Positions 8,956-19,170 of a DNA stretch of 64,000 bases are shown in pieces. The position numbers and the translations under genes are program-made. The notes under the pieces are model-generated. The model was not told the DNA's origin. It did not search any database and saw only the letters and a list, made by a program, of their open reading frames with translations. Where the stretch lies: contig NZ_JAPENW010000002.1 in the NCBI RefSeq assembly GCF_026341855.1, forward strand, positions 248,001-312,000. Reading direction: 5' to 3'. Source of the stretch: Streptomyces sp. NBC_00568 (GTDB lineage: Bacteria; Actinomycetota; Actinomycetes; Streptomycetales; Streptomycetaceae). Position 1 is the stretch's first letter. Every line of letters starts with the position of its first letter.

Positions 8956-9067
8956 CACACAACAGATTCAGCCCAAGGCCGGGCTTGCCTCCAACAGTCC
9001 GCCTTTGCCACTTTCTGTCCGTGGCAAATGCCGGCGCGCCCGGGAGCGCACCTCACCCGTGACGGGA

Positions 9068-9649
9068 TCAGCTGGTAACGCCTCGGCTGGCCAGCGCCTT
9101 CTTCAACGCCCGTAGGGCGTAGTAGGAGCGGGACTTGACCGTGCCTGGAGGTATGCCGAGGTGCTCCGACACCTGCGCAACGCTGCACTCCAGGTAGTAC
9201 ATGAGCTTGATGATCTCGCGGTGTTGTTCCGTCAGTTCATCAAGAGCTTCGAGCACAACCTGGGAAGTGAGCAGGCGATCTGCCTCGTCGGCCACGGAGG
9301 CTTCCAGCAGCTCGAGCGACATGCTTTCAGGCGGCCGGATCTTGCGGGCACGGTGATGGTCGATGATCAGGTTTTTCACGACCGTGTAGAGCCACGGTCG
9401 CGCTTCCTCGACCTTCATTCCGAGGGTAGACGCGTGCTTCCACGCACGAAACGTGGCCTCCTGCAGGATGTCCTCGGCGCGGTGCCAGTCGCCTCCCAAC
9501 AGGCGGGCCGCATAGCGCAGAAGCAGTGTTCCATGTTCGGCATACAGAAGACGGATGAACTCCTCGCATTGGTCAATCGGGGCCTCGCCCGAATGGTCTG
9601 TCGTACCAGCGGCGCCTGTGACAGGCACCCCGTCCATGGTCCGCCTCAT
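9068..9649 (-). CDS. ECF-type sigma-70 family RNA polymerase sigma factor (copy 2)
   Basis: 193 residues, paralogous to the sigma factor at 3335-3898. Region 2 reads LLRYAARLLGGDWHRAEDIL and RPWLYTVVKNLIIDHHRAR; region 4 reads ALDELTEQHREIIKLMYYLE with HTH IPPGTVKSRSYYALRALK. The two proteins agree closely through both domains and differ in the linker and N-terminus. The start is ATG 9649 (GAGGA about nine bases upstream); an internal ATG four codons in is possible. No anti-sigma gene is adjacent. Such a pair could have overlapping regulons. Confidence 0.9.
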   Translation of the reverse strand: MRRTMDGVPVTGAAGTTDHSGEAPIDQCEEFIRLLYAEHGTLLLRYAARLLGGDWHRAEDILQEATFRAWKHASTLGMKVEEARPWLYTVVKNLIIDHHRARKIRPPESMSLELLEASVADEADRLLTSQVVLEALDELTEQHREIIKLMYYLECSVAQVSEHLGIPPGTVKSRSYYALRALKKALASRGVTS

Positions 9650-10643
9650 CTTGTGGCGTCCTCATCCATCGATCAGTTTCGTTGTGGCGTGCCCCGGGTA
9701 AGACACGACGGCGGTTCACACTGACCGGGCCTACTTGGACGATTCTTGTCGTTTCCTTGCTTCCGCTGTTACGTGCAGCGAGTCCCGTCCCGCACAGGTG
9801 TCATCGACCCCGTCGGGGGCCAGCCATCGCGACAGCACGCCTCCCGAGGTAAGCGTCCGCCGCCCGCTCCAGCTCCACCGCAACCACCAGGTATCAGCTG
9901 GCATTTCTCGCCACGGGGCCCGCACCGACTTCGACTTCGACGCGCTCCCCGACCACACCGCCGGATGGCGCTGCCAGCCAACTCACCCTGCAATGGGCCT
10001 CAAGGGACGACGACGCCATCTGTGCCGAGATGGTCAGCGGGTTCGCTGCCGAGCCCAATCCCCGGTGCGACTGGAGACTCGATGATCACGCCGTGAGCGA
10101 TCTGCTCATTGCTGTCAGAGACGTCAGGCGACCACCAAAGCTCAGGGATCATCGCCGAGGACCTGTACCGGCCCGAGCTCCCTGCCACGGCCACCGGCAC
10201 GCGCCCGCCTTGGGGCTCAAGGTCTGGCTCTCGCCGCTCCACTGCGAGCCGAGGAACGAAATGATCATCCAGTCTGTCGTCGACCGCACTCGAACACCCA
10301 CGACCGCGCCAAGGAAGCCCCGGCAAGGACGTGCGTACCGCGCCAGTCGACCTGGGCACCCGCAACGCGACCCCTTGAACGATCACACCCCGGTCGTGTT
10401 TGGCCCCGATCGCCAAACACGACCATCCATCAGGCCGCCCCGACCAAAGTCCACGCCTTTACCCGCAGCTTCGCCACCCCTAGCCGCAAGGCCGGAGCAC
10501 TGGGCTGCTGGAGCATCGTCAAGATTCCCAACGCGGAGAACAGTCTCCCGCCAGCCCTGGGGACCGGCGGAAGGCCTTCACGTACTCGCAAGAGCAGAGC
10601 GGGCGCGCGCAGGCTCTGCCCATCGATGCTTCCAGTTGCTCAC
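9650..10643. other. Decayed region, possible remnant of an unknown gene
   Basis: About 1 kb without an intact gene. Between roughly 9912 and 10262 the plus strand has coding-like pieces in different frames: ARTDFDFDALPDHTAG, then ASQLTLQWASRDDDAICAE continuing to RCDWRLDDHAVSDLLIAVRD, then SSGIIAEDLYRPELPATATG. The order and codon bias suggest a frameshifted pseudogene. I do not recognise the family. Confidence 0.35.
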
Positions 10644-10940
10644 CTACCGTCCCTCGCGAGTCTGTTTCACGTGTCGGTGGGTGAGCAGGCAGGCGTCAAG
10701 ACCGAGGAACGCCTCGTGGATGTCGTCGCGTCGCTCTCAGCGGATGCGAAGGCGATGAAAGCCATGCGGCCAGGAGATCGTGCGCTCGACGACGTAGCGG
10801 AGAATTCCGAGGCCGGAGCCGTGTGGTTGGCCGCGCTCTGCGATCACCGGGCTGCCGTAGCAGCCGCCGGTACTTGTAATGGTGGTAGCCGCGGGCGGTC
10901 AGCGGGGCGTCCGGTCGCCGACGAGGCCGGCCGACCAGGC
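10644..10940 (-). pseudogene. IS5-family transposase, C-terminal remnant
   Basis: On the minus strand GRPRRRPDAPLTARGYHHYK and YRRLLRQ in one frame are followed, after a frameshift, by SPVIAERGQPHGSGLGILRY, VVERTISWPHGFHRLRIR, a stop codon, and ERRDDIHEAFLGLDACLLTH. This is the familiar C-terminal third of IS5-group DDE transposases, including the catalytic-Glu region (YVVERTISWPHGF). One frameshift and one internal stop make it inactive; the N-terminal two thirds are missing. Confidence 0.8.
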
Positions 10941-11151
10941 CCGCGACCGCCGAATCACCCGTTTCGAGAACGGCGTCCTGGTCGAGCGCCAGGAGCACGC
11001 CCGCTTCGCCGCCTACCGCGAGGTACTGCGGCAGGTTGCTGACGCGGAGGAGACCGGGGTGGTCAGCCGCGTTCTCCCCGATCCGGACCAGACGATGGCC
11101 CAGTCTGCCGTGCTGCGGCACCTGGGCTGCCGAGCCGATGACCTCCACCGC
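10941..11151 (+). pseudogene. Coding-like remnant of unknown function
   Basis: The plus strand reads DQARDRRITRFENGVLVERQ, EHARFAAYREVLRQVADAEE and VVSRVLPDPDQTMAQSAVLR with strong GC third-position bias. The coding character is lost near 11151, and further fragments (for example SDVLAEVGRTKPIRN) appear in another frame until about 11420. I read this as the remains of a gene cut by the IS5 remnant. Family unknown. Confidence 0.35.
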
Positions 11152-11597
11152 GGCCCGCCTGCGAAGGGTGGGAACAGGCGATGGACCGAACCGTGCCCGG
11201 CTCCCCCTGGCCCGACGCCTGCAGGAATGGTCCTGCACCGCGCCATCACGCTCCAACTGCCCTGGCAGCCTGACGACCTGCTCGCGGCGTCGAACTGGCT
11301 TGCTCCGGCTCGAGACCGCCTCCGGGTCGAGCACCGCAGCCAGCGACGTCCTCGCCGAAGTCGGCCGCACCAAACCAATCCGCAACACCGCCACAGCCAG
11401 CCTCAAGCAACAGAGGAGGCGCTGAACTCAGCTCACCCACATCGGCTATTGCTCCAACAGAACTCCCTGGCAACGAAATACAGATGCGCCCGTCGTGAAC
11501 CGCCTCACCCAGCTTCCCGTTAAGCGTGAACAACGAGGCAGCGGCGCTCAAGACAGCGCGGCCTTGCAAGGAATCACAACGTGTGGAGGAGTCAGAA

Positions 11598-12224
11598 GTG
11601 TCGAATGTCAACCCGCCAGACGCAACGTCCGATGGTCGTAGGCCGCACCGTACTCGCTTGATAGTGGGTGGTGGCGCAGTCGCTCTGCTGGTGGCAGCAG
11701 CAGCCATCGCCGTACCGTCCATGGTCGGCGACGACAACAAGCCGACGGCCCACAAGGCCAAAGAGATCAGCAGCAAGTCGACAGTGGTAGGGGTGACCCG
11801 CACATATAGGAGCCAGAAGGGCCTGCTCCTGACCGCGGGCGGAGTCGGCCCCAGCGGACGGGGCAAGGTATTCGCCCAGCTTCCGGGTGTAAATGACCTA
11901 CAGCAGAGCTGGAACCTCCTTCGCGACAAGATCATCACCCGCGGAGGAAGCTCCAGCAACCAGCTTCGCTGCCTGGAAACAAACCGTGAAGGCAATCTGT
12001 TCACGGCGTCGTGTGTCACAGGAAAGGCCTCGCAGGAGTGGGCCCACAAGGTGGTCGATATCGGGGATCCGGGCTTCCCCGACACCATCATCATTCAGAA
12101 CTTTGCGACCAAGAAGTGTGTCACCGCTGGAGCACCCACGGGACGCGGAACCTCGGCCACCGCCGCGCAGAACTGCACGGGTGCGGCGAACCAAAAGTGG
12201 ACGCAGGGTAGGTTCGTCAGGTAA
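11598..12224 (+). CDS. Membrane-anchored protein with ricin-type lectin-like domain
   Basis: 208 residues from GTG 11598, preceded by GGAGGAG with six-base spacing; this start is preferred to ATG 11526. A hydrophobic segment at about residues 23-42 (LIVGGGAVALLVAAAAIAVP) is a membrane anchor with a short cytoplasmic N-terminus. The outer part shows beta-trefoil repeats: SQEWAHKVVDIGDPGF and NQKWTQ carry the Q-x-W motif, with cysteines in LRCLETN, ASCVTG, KKCVTAG and QNCTG. This points to carbohydrate binding at the cell surface. There is no catalytic domain. It sits alone between transposon remnants. Confidence 0.65.
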   Translation: MSNVNPPDATSDGRRPHRTRLIVGGGAVALLVAAAAIAVPSMVGDDNKPTAHKAKEISSKSTVVGVTRTYRSQKGLLLTAGGVGPSGRGKVFAQLPGVNDLQQSWNLLRDKIITRGGSSSNQLRCLETNREGNLFTASCVTGKASQEWAHKVVDIGDPGFPDTIIIQNFATKKCVTAGAPTGRGTSATAAQNCTGAANQKWTQGRFVR

Positions 12225-12360
12225 TTGTCCTCACGTCTGGCACATGCCGACGCCCCTGGGATAGACCCCTCTTGATCAGTCTGCGCGCCAGGGACTCAAG
12301 CGCGCGCAGCATACATTCAGGGCCAAGGCGGGTCCCATGACATCCACATGGCGCCTCCTG

Positions 12361-13110
12361 ACGCGATCGGGTGGAGACGGGCCTTGACGAGGAGCTCGCG
12401 GCCCATGTAGCGGCGGGCCTCGCTCCATTCGTCGTCCTGCTCGGCCAACACCACGCCGACCAGGCGGATCAGGCCGGTGCGGTGCAGTGCGGTCGGGGAA
12501 GATACCGACTACGTCGGTACGACGGCGGATCTCCTTGTTCAGGCGTTCTTGCGGGTGTTGGACCAGATCTCGCGGCAGAACGCGGTGAACATCAGTAGGT
12601 CGTGCTGAGCAGCGTCCAACTGGGCCACCTCCTTCGAGGACTTGGCCTCCAGCGCGTCCAGCGCGCAGCGCATCAGGGGCTGGACGGCGTTGGTGTCGGG
12701 CTGGTCGAGGACGGTCCGCAGCAGCGCGGCCACGCAACGCCGGGCAGACCTGGGGACCTGGCTCAGAAAGTGGGGGCGCCATGCGTGCGGCATCGCTGCC
12801 AGGATCTCCGGGCAGGACGGCACCGATCGCGGTGACGAGGTCGGTGTGGGCGTCGGAGACGACGAGCTGGACACCGCTCAGGCCGCGGGCGGTCAGGGAG
12901 CGCAGGAAGGCGAGCCAGCCGGCGCCGTCCTCTGCGGTGGCGACGTCGATGCCGAGGATCTCGCGGTGGCCGACGGCGATCAGTGCATGGACGTTGATGA
13001 TGCGGCCGGCCTCGCGGACCTTCTGGGTCAGTGCGTCGACCCAGAAGAACGCGTAAGGCCCGGTGTCGAACAGCCGGTCGCGGACCGCGACTACCCGGAT
13101 CACCAGCGCG
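12361..13110 (-). pseudogene. IS256 (Mutator) family transposase, frameshifted remnant
   Basis: Minus-strand reading gives GPYAFFWVDALTQKVREAGR, INVHALIAVGHREILGIDVA, TAEDGAGWLAFLRSLTARGL and VQLVVSDAHTDLVTAIGAVL, the catalytic core of IS256 transposases. The next part (LSQVPRSARRCVAALLRTVL) is in a second frame, LNKEIRRRTDVVGIFPDRTA returns to the first, and ARRYMGRELLVKARL is in a third. The N-terminal part is missing. Several frameshifts make it inactive. The long open frame here is a composite of the right frame and shadow sequence. Confidence 0.85.
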
Positions 13111-13437
13111 TTGGACCTCTCCCCCGAAGGCCGCCTGCGCCGCCACCGACCCTGGCCGCGCCTCGACCGTGACTGGCCAGGCCGAAGCCCGCCGCCACGG
13201 CTCCATCCGTTCGACTCCTGCGTCGCTAGCCGCGACGTGAGGTCCTCGTTCGGTATCTGCGGGAACGACTGGAGCACGCCGCCGCTGCTGCCACTGGGCT
13301 GGCATGGCATCGCGAAACCTCGTAAATGCCGAACTCGTCGCGAAGAAATGGGAACCCGGCGCTCCTGCTCGACAGATGGTAGGAGATCGCGATCCAGCGA
13401 TCCGGACAACTCACCACATTCGAGTGTTGGAGCAGAG

Positions 13438-16400
13438 TTGCAACAGAAGACGTTCAAAGCGTATGCGGTCTTAGCAGCGGCATTGCTGAGCGCCGGGCTG
13501 GGTGCAGGGGCGGCGGCTGACACCGCAAACGGTGGTGGTACCAGCGCCCCGTCCACCTTCCAGGCGAGGCAGGGTCCGGGCAAGACGTCTGTCGTCACGC
13601 TGATAACCGGAGACAAGATCCATCTGTCTGATGGGAAACAGGTCACCCGGATCGAGCGGGCGAAAGGCCGCGAAGGGATCCTCGTATCTGTTCGCCGTGC
13701 GAACGGCGCTACCTATGCCATCCCGTCCGACGCCGCGATGCTCGTGGACCAAGGCAAGCTGGACCGGCGGCTGTTCAACGTCAGCGCGCTGGTGGCGTAC
13801 AAGTACGACGACGCTCACCGCACCACGCTGCCGTTCATCGTCTCGTACACAAGAGACAGAGTCCGCGCAAAATCCGCGATGGCGGCGGCGGACGTCTCGG
13901 TACGCCGAGACCTGCCCGCGGTCGGTGGTGAGGCGCTGACCGCGCGAAAGAGCGGGGTGGCCGATGTGTGGCAGGCCCTGACAGCGCAGGGGCAGGGCCA
14001 GCGTACGACAGCCGCCGGCATCGAGCGGGTGTGGCTGGACGGCCAGCGCCGGGCCACCCTCGACAAGAGCGTGCCGCAGGTGGGCGCCCCCAGCGCATGG
14101 CAGGCAGGCTACGAGGGCACAGGCGTGAAGGTGGCGGTTCTGGACACCGGAGTGGACGAGACCCACCCGGACCTCAAGGGCGTGGAGGCAGCCCAGAAGA
14201 ACTTCTCGGAGGCCAGTGACACCGTGGACCGCGTGGGTCACGGCACCCACGTCGCCTCAACCGTCGCCGGTTCGGGCGCAAAGTCGGGTGGGAGCCATAA
14301 GGGTGTCGCACCTGGCGCGAGAATCCTCGACGCGAAGGTGCTGGACGACGAAGGCTTCGGCAGTGATTCTGGCATTCTGGCCGGCATGCAGTGGGCGGTC
14401 GACCAGGGCGCGAAGGTGGTAAACCTCAGCCTCGGCATGGACGACACCCCCGAGGTGGACCCACTGGAGGAGGCTGTTAACACACTCTCCGCGGAATCGG
14501 GCACCCTCTTCGTCGTTGCGGCAGGTAACAGCGGCCCGGAGGCCCGGACACTCGGCTCACCAGGCAGTGCCGACTCCGCCCTCACCGTGGGCGCGGTGGA
14601 TCGCAGTGACAAGATCGCCGACTTCTCCAGCGTGGGACCGACGGCGAACGGCTCGCTCAAACCCGACATCACTGGACCCGGCGTCGGCATCGTCGCAGCA
14701 AAGGCCGCGCAGGGAACGGACGGCGACCCCGCACGGGACGGCTATGTCTCGATGTCTGGCACATCCATGGCGACCCCGCATGTGACGGGCGCCGCCGCAG
14801 TCCTTGCCCAGGAACATCCTGACTGGACAGGGCAGCGGATCAAGCAGGCGCTGACCGCATCGGCCAAGCCGGGCGACGGCCTGACGGCATACCAGCAAGG
14901 CGCCGGCCGTGCCGATCTGACTGCCGCTATCACCCAGACCGTGGTCAGTGAGCAGGCGTCGGTGAGTTTTGGGACCGCGCGTTGGCCGCACCCAGATGAC
15001 AAGCCGAAACGAAAGACGATCACCTACAACAACCTGGGCCCGCGACCCGTCAGGCTGGATCTGTCCTTGGAATCCCTGGGCCCTGACGGGAAGGCGGCTC
15101 CCGCAGGCTTCTTCACACTCGGCGCGAACCAGATCACGGTACCCGCGCGAGGCACGGCGAGCGTAGATCTCACATCGGACACGCGAGCAGGCAGCCAGGA
15201 CGGATTCTTCTCCGGCGCAATCGTCGCCACGGCGGCCGGTACGCCCGATCAACGCGTCCGTACTGCATTCGGCGCGGAGCGAGAGACCGAGTCCTATCAA
15301 CTATCGCTGAAATACATCGATGCCAAGGGCAAGCCTGCACAGGCCCCGATGTCCGTCGTCTACAGCTACGACGGCAGTGTGTATGAGACTCCGACCGATC
15401 CCGACGGCAACGGCATCGCCACGCTCCGAGTACCCCGCGGCGACTACCTGGTGAGTGTGCCCGTTTACACGCCCAAGGGCGACGATGTCTTCGACGTCGC
15501 ACAGATGACGCAACCCCGTGCTGCGATCACCGGGAACACCACACTCACGTTCGACGCGCGCAAGGCCAAACCCGTGAACATCACTGCACCCGGCGGAGCG
15601 AAGGAGGTCGATGCTCTCGCAAACTTCGAACTCGCACCCCCGTCCGGGGAAGCGTATCTGCAGACCTCGTTCCTGGGGTCCTTCAAGGGTTACCGCACAG
15701 CCCAGGTCGGCGCCCCGGCGAACCCGGACCACTTCCGTTCGGAACTCGCCGGCCGGTGGGAAAACGGCGCCGAAAGCTACCACCTGCTCTACCCCCGGAC
15801 CGGTTCGCTCCACACCGGGTTCACCCACACCGCATCAGCGGACGAACTAGCTCTGGTGAAGGTCAAGATAGGCAGTTCGGTCACAGACCGCACCGGCTGG
15901 CTGGGCACAATGTACCGGCCGAAGCGTGCTGCGGGCGGTGCGGAATACGGGATGGGCACCAGCGGCACTTCGTTCAAGTTGCCCACGACGCGCAAGTCAT
16001 ACATCTCCACACCGCAGGACTACACTTGGGAGTTCTCAACGGGCCAGGAAGCCAAAACCGGCGATGGCTCCGAGGTGTACTTCGAAGCCGACAGGCCCAG
16101 AACCTACGAGCCGAAGAAGACCTACGCCAAGACCTTCAACGTCGGAGTCTTCAGTCCCATGGTCGACTCCGGCCACAGGGCTGAACGCATCGGCGACGTC
16201 CTGTCCATCTGCATCCCCGAATTCACCGACGGAGCAGGCCACTTCGGCTCCTCTACCGTCACCTCGAGGCAGACCTTCGTGACCGTGGACGGCAAGAAGG
16301 TAGTCGACACGGACGAGGCACTCTGCGGGACCGTCGACAGGCTTCCGGACACGTCCGCAGACTATCGAATCCGCACAACTGCCACCCGGTCCGCCGGTGT

Positions 16401-16794
16401 GGCCCGCGTCAGCAGTCGAATATCCGCACTCTGGACCTTCACCTCCAAGAAGCCCGCCGACGATGCCGCAGCTGTCCTGCCCCTGTCCACCGTCCGCTTC
16501 ACGCCGAAGCTGGACCTGTCCAGCGCCGCCCCAGCAGGCAGTAAGTTCCAGGTTCCGATGACCATCCAGGGTCCGGCCGCCGGTCAAGGCTTCAAGTCCC
16601 TCACCGTGCACGTCTCCTACGACGCCGGAAAGTCCTGGAGCAAGACACCGGTCCTCACGGGAGAAGACAACCGCAAGAGCCTGCTGCTGAGCCACCCCAA
16701 GACGGCGAAGTCGGCGTCGTTCAAGGCCCTACTCACGGACAAGGACAGCAGGACCTACGAAGTGATCGTCATTAACGCTTACCAACTCAAATAG
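13438..16794 (+). CDS. Large secreted subtilisin-like serine protease (peptidase family S8)
   Basis: 1118 residues from TTG 13438, with GGAG five bases upstream; the frame is open further upstream but only through IS remnant DNA. A signal peptide (FKAYAVLAAALLSAGLGAGA) is followed by an I9-like propeptide. The catalytic triad is complete: Asp236 in VAVLDTGVDETHPDL, His268 in GHGTHVASTVAG, Ser443 in MSGTSMATPHVTG. The ~650 residues after the protease domain are beta-rich and include a segment starting TYNNLGPRPVRLDLSLESLG, as in other large Streptomyces S8 proteins. A TTA leucine codon (13471-13473) lies in the signal peptide, so translation should depend on the bldA tRNA and be delayed to development or stationary phase. 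A hairpin follows at 16834. Confidence 0.92.
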   Translation: MQQKTFKAYAVLAAALLSAGLGAGAAADTANGGGTSAPSTFQARQGPGKTSVVTLITGDKIHLSDGKQVTRIERAKGREGILVSVRRANGATYAIPSDAAMLVDQGKLDRRLFNVSALVAYKYDDAHRTTLPFIVSYTRDRVRAKSAMAAADVSVRRDLPAVGGEALTARKSGVADVWQALTAQGQGQRTTAAGIERVWLDGQRRATLDKSVPQVGAPSAWQAGYEGTGVKVAVLDTGVDETHPDLKGVEAAQKNFSEASDTVDRVGHGTHVASTVAGSGAKSGGSHKGVAPGARILDAKVLDDEGFGSDSGILAGMQWAVDQGAKVVNLSLGMDDTPEVDPLEEAVNTLSAESGTLFVVAAGNSGPEARTLGSPGSADSALTVGAVDRSDKIADFSSVGPTANGSLKPDITGPGVGIVAAKAAQGTDGDPARDGYVSMSGTSMATPHVTGAAAVLAQEHPDWTGQRIKQALTASAKPGDGLTAYQQGAGRADLTAAITQTVVSEQASVSFGTARWPHPDDKPKRKTITYNNLGPRPVRLDLSLESLGPDGKAAPAGFFTLGANQITVPARGTASVDLTSDTRAGSQDGFFSGAIVATAAGTPDQRVRTAFGAERETESYQLSLKYIDAKGKPAQAPMSVVYSYDGSVYETPTDPDGNGIATLRVPRGDYLVSVPVYTPKGDDVFDVAQMTQPRAAITGNTTLTFDARKAKPVNITAPGGAKEVDALANFELAPPSGEAYLQTSFLGSFKGYRTAQVGAPANPDHFRSELAGRWENGAESYHLLYPRTGSLHTGFTHTASADELALVKVKIGSSVTDRTGWLGTMYRPKRAAGGAEYGMGTSGTSFKLPTTRKSYISTPQDYTWEFSTGQEAKTGDGSEVYFEADRPRTYEPKKTYAKTFNVGVFSPMVDSGHRAERIGDVLSICIPEFTDGAGHFGSSTVTSRQTFVTVDGKKVVDTDEALCGTVDRLPDTSADYRIRTTATRSAGVARVSSRISALWTFTSKKPADDAAAVLPLSTVRFTPKLDLSSAAPAGSKFQVPMTIQGPAAGQGFKSLTVHVSYDAGKSWSKTPVLTGEDNRKSLLLSHPKTAKSASFKALLTDKDSRTYEVIVINAYQLK

Positions 16795-16833
16795 CACACT
16801 GCGTGTAGGGCTACGCCCTTTGCAAACATGGGT

Positions 16834-16870
16834 GCGCCTCGGAGAGCACAGAGCAGGCCTCCCGAGGCGC
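16834..16870 (+). terminator. Hairpin after the subtilase gene
   Basis: GCGCCTCGG (16834-16842) pairs with CCGAGGCGC (16862-16870), 40 bases after the protease stop. Flanking bases extend the pairing imperfectly. Probable terminator. Confidence 0.6.
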
Positions 16871-17439
16871 CCACACATGGTGCCGCGTTCGGGAAGGCGT
16901 CCAGCCAAGGAATCATGTGCCAGCCATTCTGAACCTACCGGGTGAAGCCTACGAGGTGTGATCAACAGTGTCAGTCTGGTCCATCAACGGGACTCGCAGC
17001 ACCAGGAGACCATTCCGATAACTGTCAGCATGGAAATGGGTACGCGTCGGTCTGGGCAGCTGCCAGCGTGGACAGTTCGATCGCAGTCACTTGGACGCCT
17101 TCGGCGGCGGCAGAAGCGGACACGGTGCGGCTCATGCGTTGGGACAGTTGCTGTAGGAACCCAGCCGGCGCACGAGCCTGTGACTGAAGGCAGGCAGTGT
17201 CGAATACTGCGGCGACCGTGCGTGCCGGCCCTTGAGGTCCACGTTCGAGACTACCCAGGAGTGCCGTCTTCTGAGCTGATCACACGCGGCGGGCAGATAT
17301 CCACTTTGCACCTGTGCCGAGTTCAGCTCGTCCGGCTGTGTAAGTCGGCCTGCCTGCGCCAGGTCTTACACGTCGCCGACAGCTATGCCCTGGCCATCGT
17401 CTTCACGCCCGGCGCGTGCACGGCAACTTGGTCTCCGCA
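16871..17439. other. Convergent intergenic region
   Basis: About 570 bases between convergent genes. Open frames are present on the plus strand but none shows a motif or a good start. Nothing identified. Confidence 0.45.
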
Positions 17440-18246
17440 TCAGGCGAGCTTGAGCGCCAGCGTTGCCGCAGTACCGGTGGAATAGGCGATGGTGTGATAG
17501 AGCAGAATGGGCTGGCGCGGCATCCTGTACAGCAGGAACACCGCCAGCACCGCGACGACCGTCACCACCAGGAGGTCGAGACCGATACGCTCGAAGGCGA
17601 GATTCGCAACGATCGCTCCAGCGGCAAACAGGGCGTTCACCGTGACGATGGCCTTGTCGACCCATGCCAACGGCATCTGATCGGGAGCGGCTGCTTGGCT
17701 GAGCATGAGAGCGACGCTCAGTAGCACGAAGCCCATAAAGAAGACCCCGTGTGAGAACGATTCGTCGTTGAAAGCGATGACTCCGCACAGTCGGGACGGT
17801 TCAGATGCACAGAACCGCCCGTGCAGGTAGTTCGTGACTTCGTGGTTGCCGTAGCCCGCGGCGTAGAGGTAGGCGCCAGTAACGAAGAGCGCGCCCAGCA
17901 GGCGGCGGCCTCGTTCGCGGTGGGAAGGGGCGGACACCGCACGCACGTGCTCAATGAGGAGGTAGTAGAGGAGCACGGTGAGCAAGCCGAGTGCCATGTT
18001 GTTGAGTTCTGTCCAGCGCAGGAACTCGTTGGGCAGTGCGTAGCCAAGAGTGAGCTGGCCGCGCCGGTTCACCGAGACGGCAACCAGGACCAGTGACACG
18101 AGGCCTAGCAGCAGGTGGAGGTGCTGATGGCCTGGCTCGCGGTGCGAGCGAAGTGTGGCAGCCTCTGCTGGTTGGGAGCGTGCTGTTTTCACGGGTGGAG
18201 CTCCCGGAGAGATGACGGGCTTAGTGGGCAAGGCACGATAGGTCAC
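17440..18246 (-). CDS. Polytopic membrane protein of unknown function
   Basis: 268 residues on the minus strand with GTG start at 18246 (weak ribosome binding site, so the start could be further in). After a ~40-residue polar N-terminus there are about seven hydrophobic segments, for example HLHLLLGLVSLVLVAVSVN, MALGLLTVLLYYLLIEHV, GVFFMGFVLLSVALMLSQ and LLVVTVVAVLAVFLLYRM. A polar loop GYGNHEVTNYLHGRFC carries several His, Asn and Cys residues that could bind a ligand or metal. I do not recognise the family. It is not in an obvious operon; the upstream 900 bases lack genes. Confidence 0.65.
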   Translation of the reverse strand: MTYRALPTKPVISPGAPPVKTARSQPAEAATLRSHREPGHQHLHLLLGLVSLVLVAVSVNRRGQLTLGYALPNEFLRWTELNNMALGLLTVLLYYLLIEHVRAVSAPSHRERGRRLLGALFVTGAYLYAAGYGNHEVTNYLHGRFCASEPSRLCGVIAFNDESFSHGVFFMGFVLLSVALMLSQAAAPDQMPLAWVDKAIVTVNALFAAGAIVANLAFERIGLDLLVVTVVAVLAVFLLYRMPRQPILLYHTIAYSTGTAATLALKLA

Positions 18247-19170
18247 TACGCTCGGCAGCTACGAGTGGTTCAATGCCGCAGGTTCTCTCGGTCAACTGGC
18301 CAAGGCTGTGGTCTTCCGTAACCGAGGCAGCTGGCGCAGCAATCAGTCTTGGGCTTGCGAAGATTGGTGTTGGACAGCGACCGAAGCGACTCGGCCTGGG
18401 GACTATGAGCGGAATCCTCGCGCAACAGCAGGTTCACGTCGGTGTTGTTGAGTCGTTTCGGTCGCTTCGGGCTGGTTTCGTGCCGCCGCGGACTGCGCTT
18501 TTGCCCGGTACGTTCCGCAGGTGCGGGAACGGTCCAGGAAGCTGAATGCTCTCCTCGTCCCCTTTTCAGCCCAGGGGGAAGCGGTGCCGACCTGCGATTC
18601 GGTCTCCACTCAAGCTTTCGGAGGATCCGCCGCGGGGGTCGGCGCGGTCACAGTCCAGCTCTCCAGGGTGGGAGCCAGCTAGTGAGAGGCCCGTTGGCGG
18701 GCAGCTATGAGGCTGTGCCCTCCCTCACCCCGGGCTGTCAGGGCACCGGCCCGTGAAGACACAAGTCCGACAGCATGCGCCTGGGCCCTGAACTGAGGCT
18801 CGACCGAGGGATTGCGCAGCTGAAGGACTGCCGGGACCCTGCGAAGGTTCCGTATCAGCCCGAAGTGGAGTACGTCCGTCCCCAGAGCCGCCATCACGCC
18901 GAAGAGGCGGTGCCGGTTGCATCGCTGACGGACCGTCGGATGTCGATGTGAGGGGTCACTGGCTTCGAGCTGGCGGGCAACAGGTTCGTCGCCTGGAGCC
19001 GATAGGTACGGAAACGCACCTGTTTGCCTGTACGAAGGCGGTGCCGGCGCCACTGGTGAACCGGCTTCGCTCCGTCGTCGTTGATGGATGTGCGTACGGA
19101 ACAGCAGTGGGACTCCGTCGCCGCTGTCTGCGGGCACCTACATCGCCCAACCTCTGAAAGGATCCGCCGC
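18247..19170. other. Gene-poor region between divergent genes
   Basis: About 920 bases with no supported gene. Short open frames on both strands lack motifs and good starts. Promoters of the flanking divergent genes should lie at the two ends. Confidence 0.45.

Larger units (their letters stand above)
8254..9067. other. Long intergenic region with two hairpins
   Basis: About 800 bases without a convincing gene. It contains two inverted repeats (8761-8800 and 8927-8955, listed separately). A 77-codon frame from ATG 8845 has a good AGGAGG but no protein-like composition, and it runs into the sigma factor gene. Confidence 0.5.

Noticed and set aside
8845..9078. 77-codon ORF with AGGAGG ribosome binding site
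   Set aside because: No protein-like composition, contains a hairpin and runs into the opposite-strand sigma gene.
12276..13646. 456-codon open frame on the minus strand as an intact gene
   Set aside because: Only parts of it are in the IS256 transposase frame; the rest is shadow sequence, and the true homology jumps between frames.
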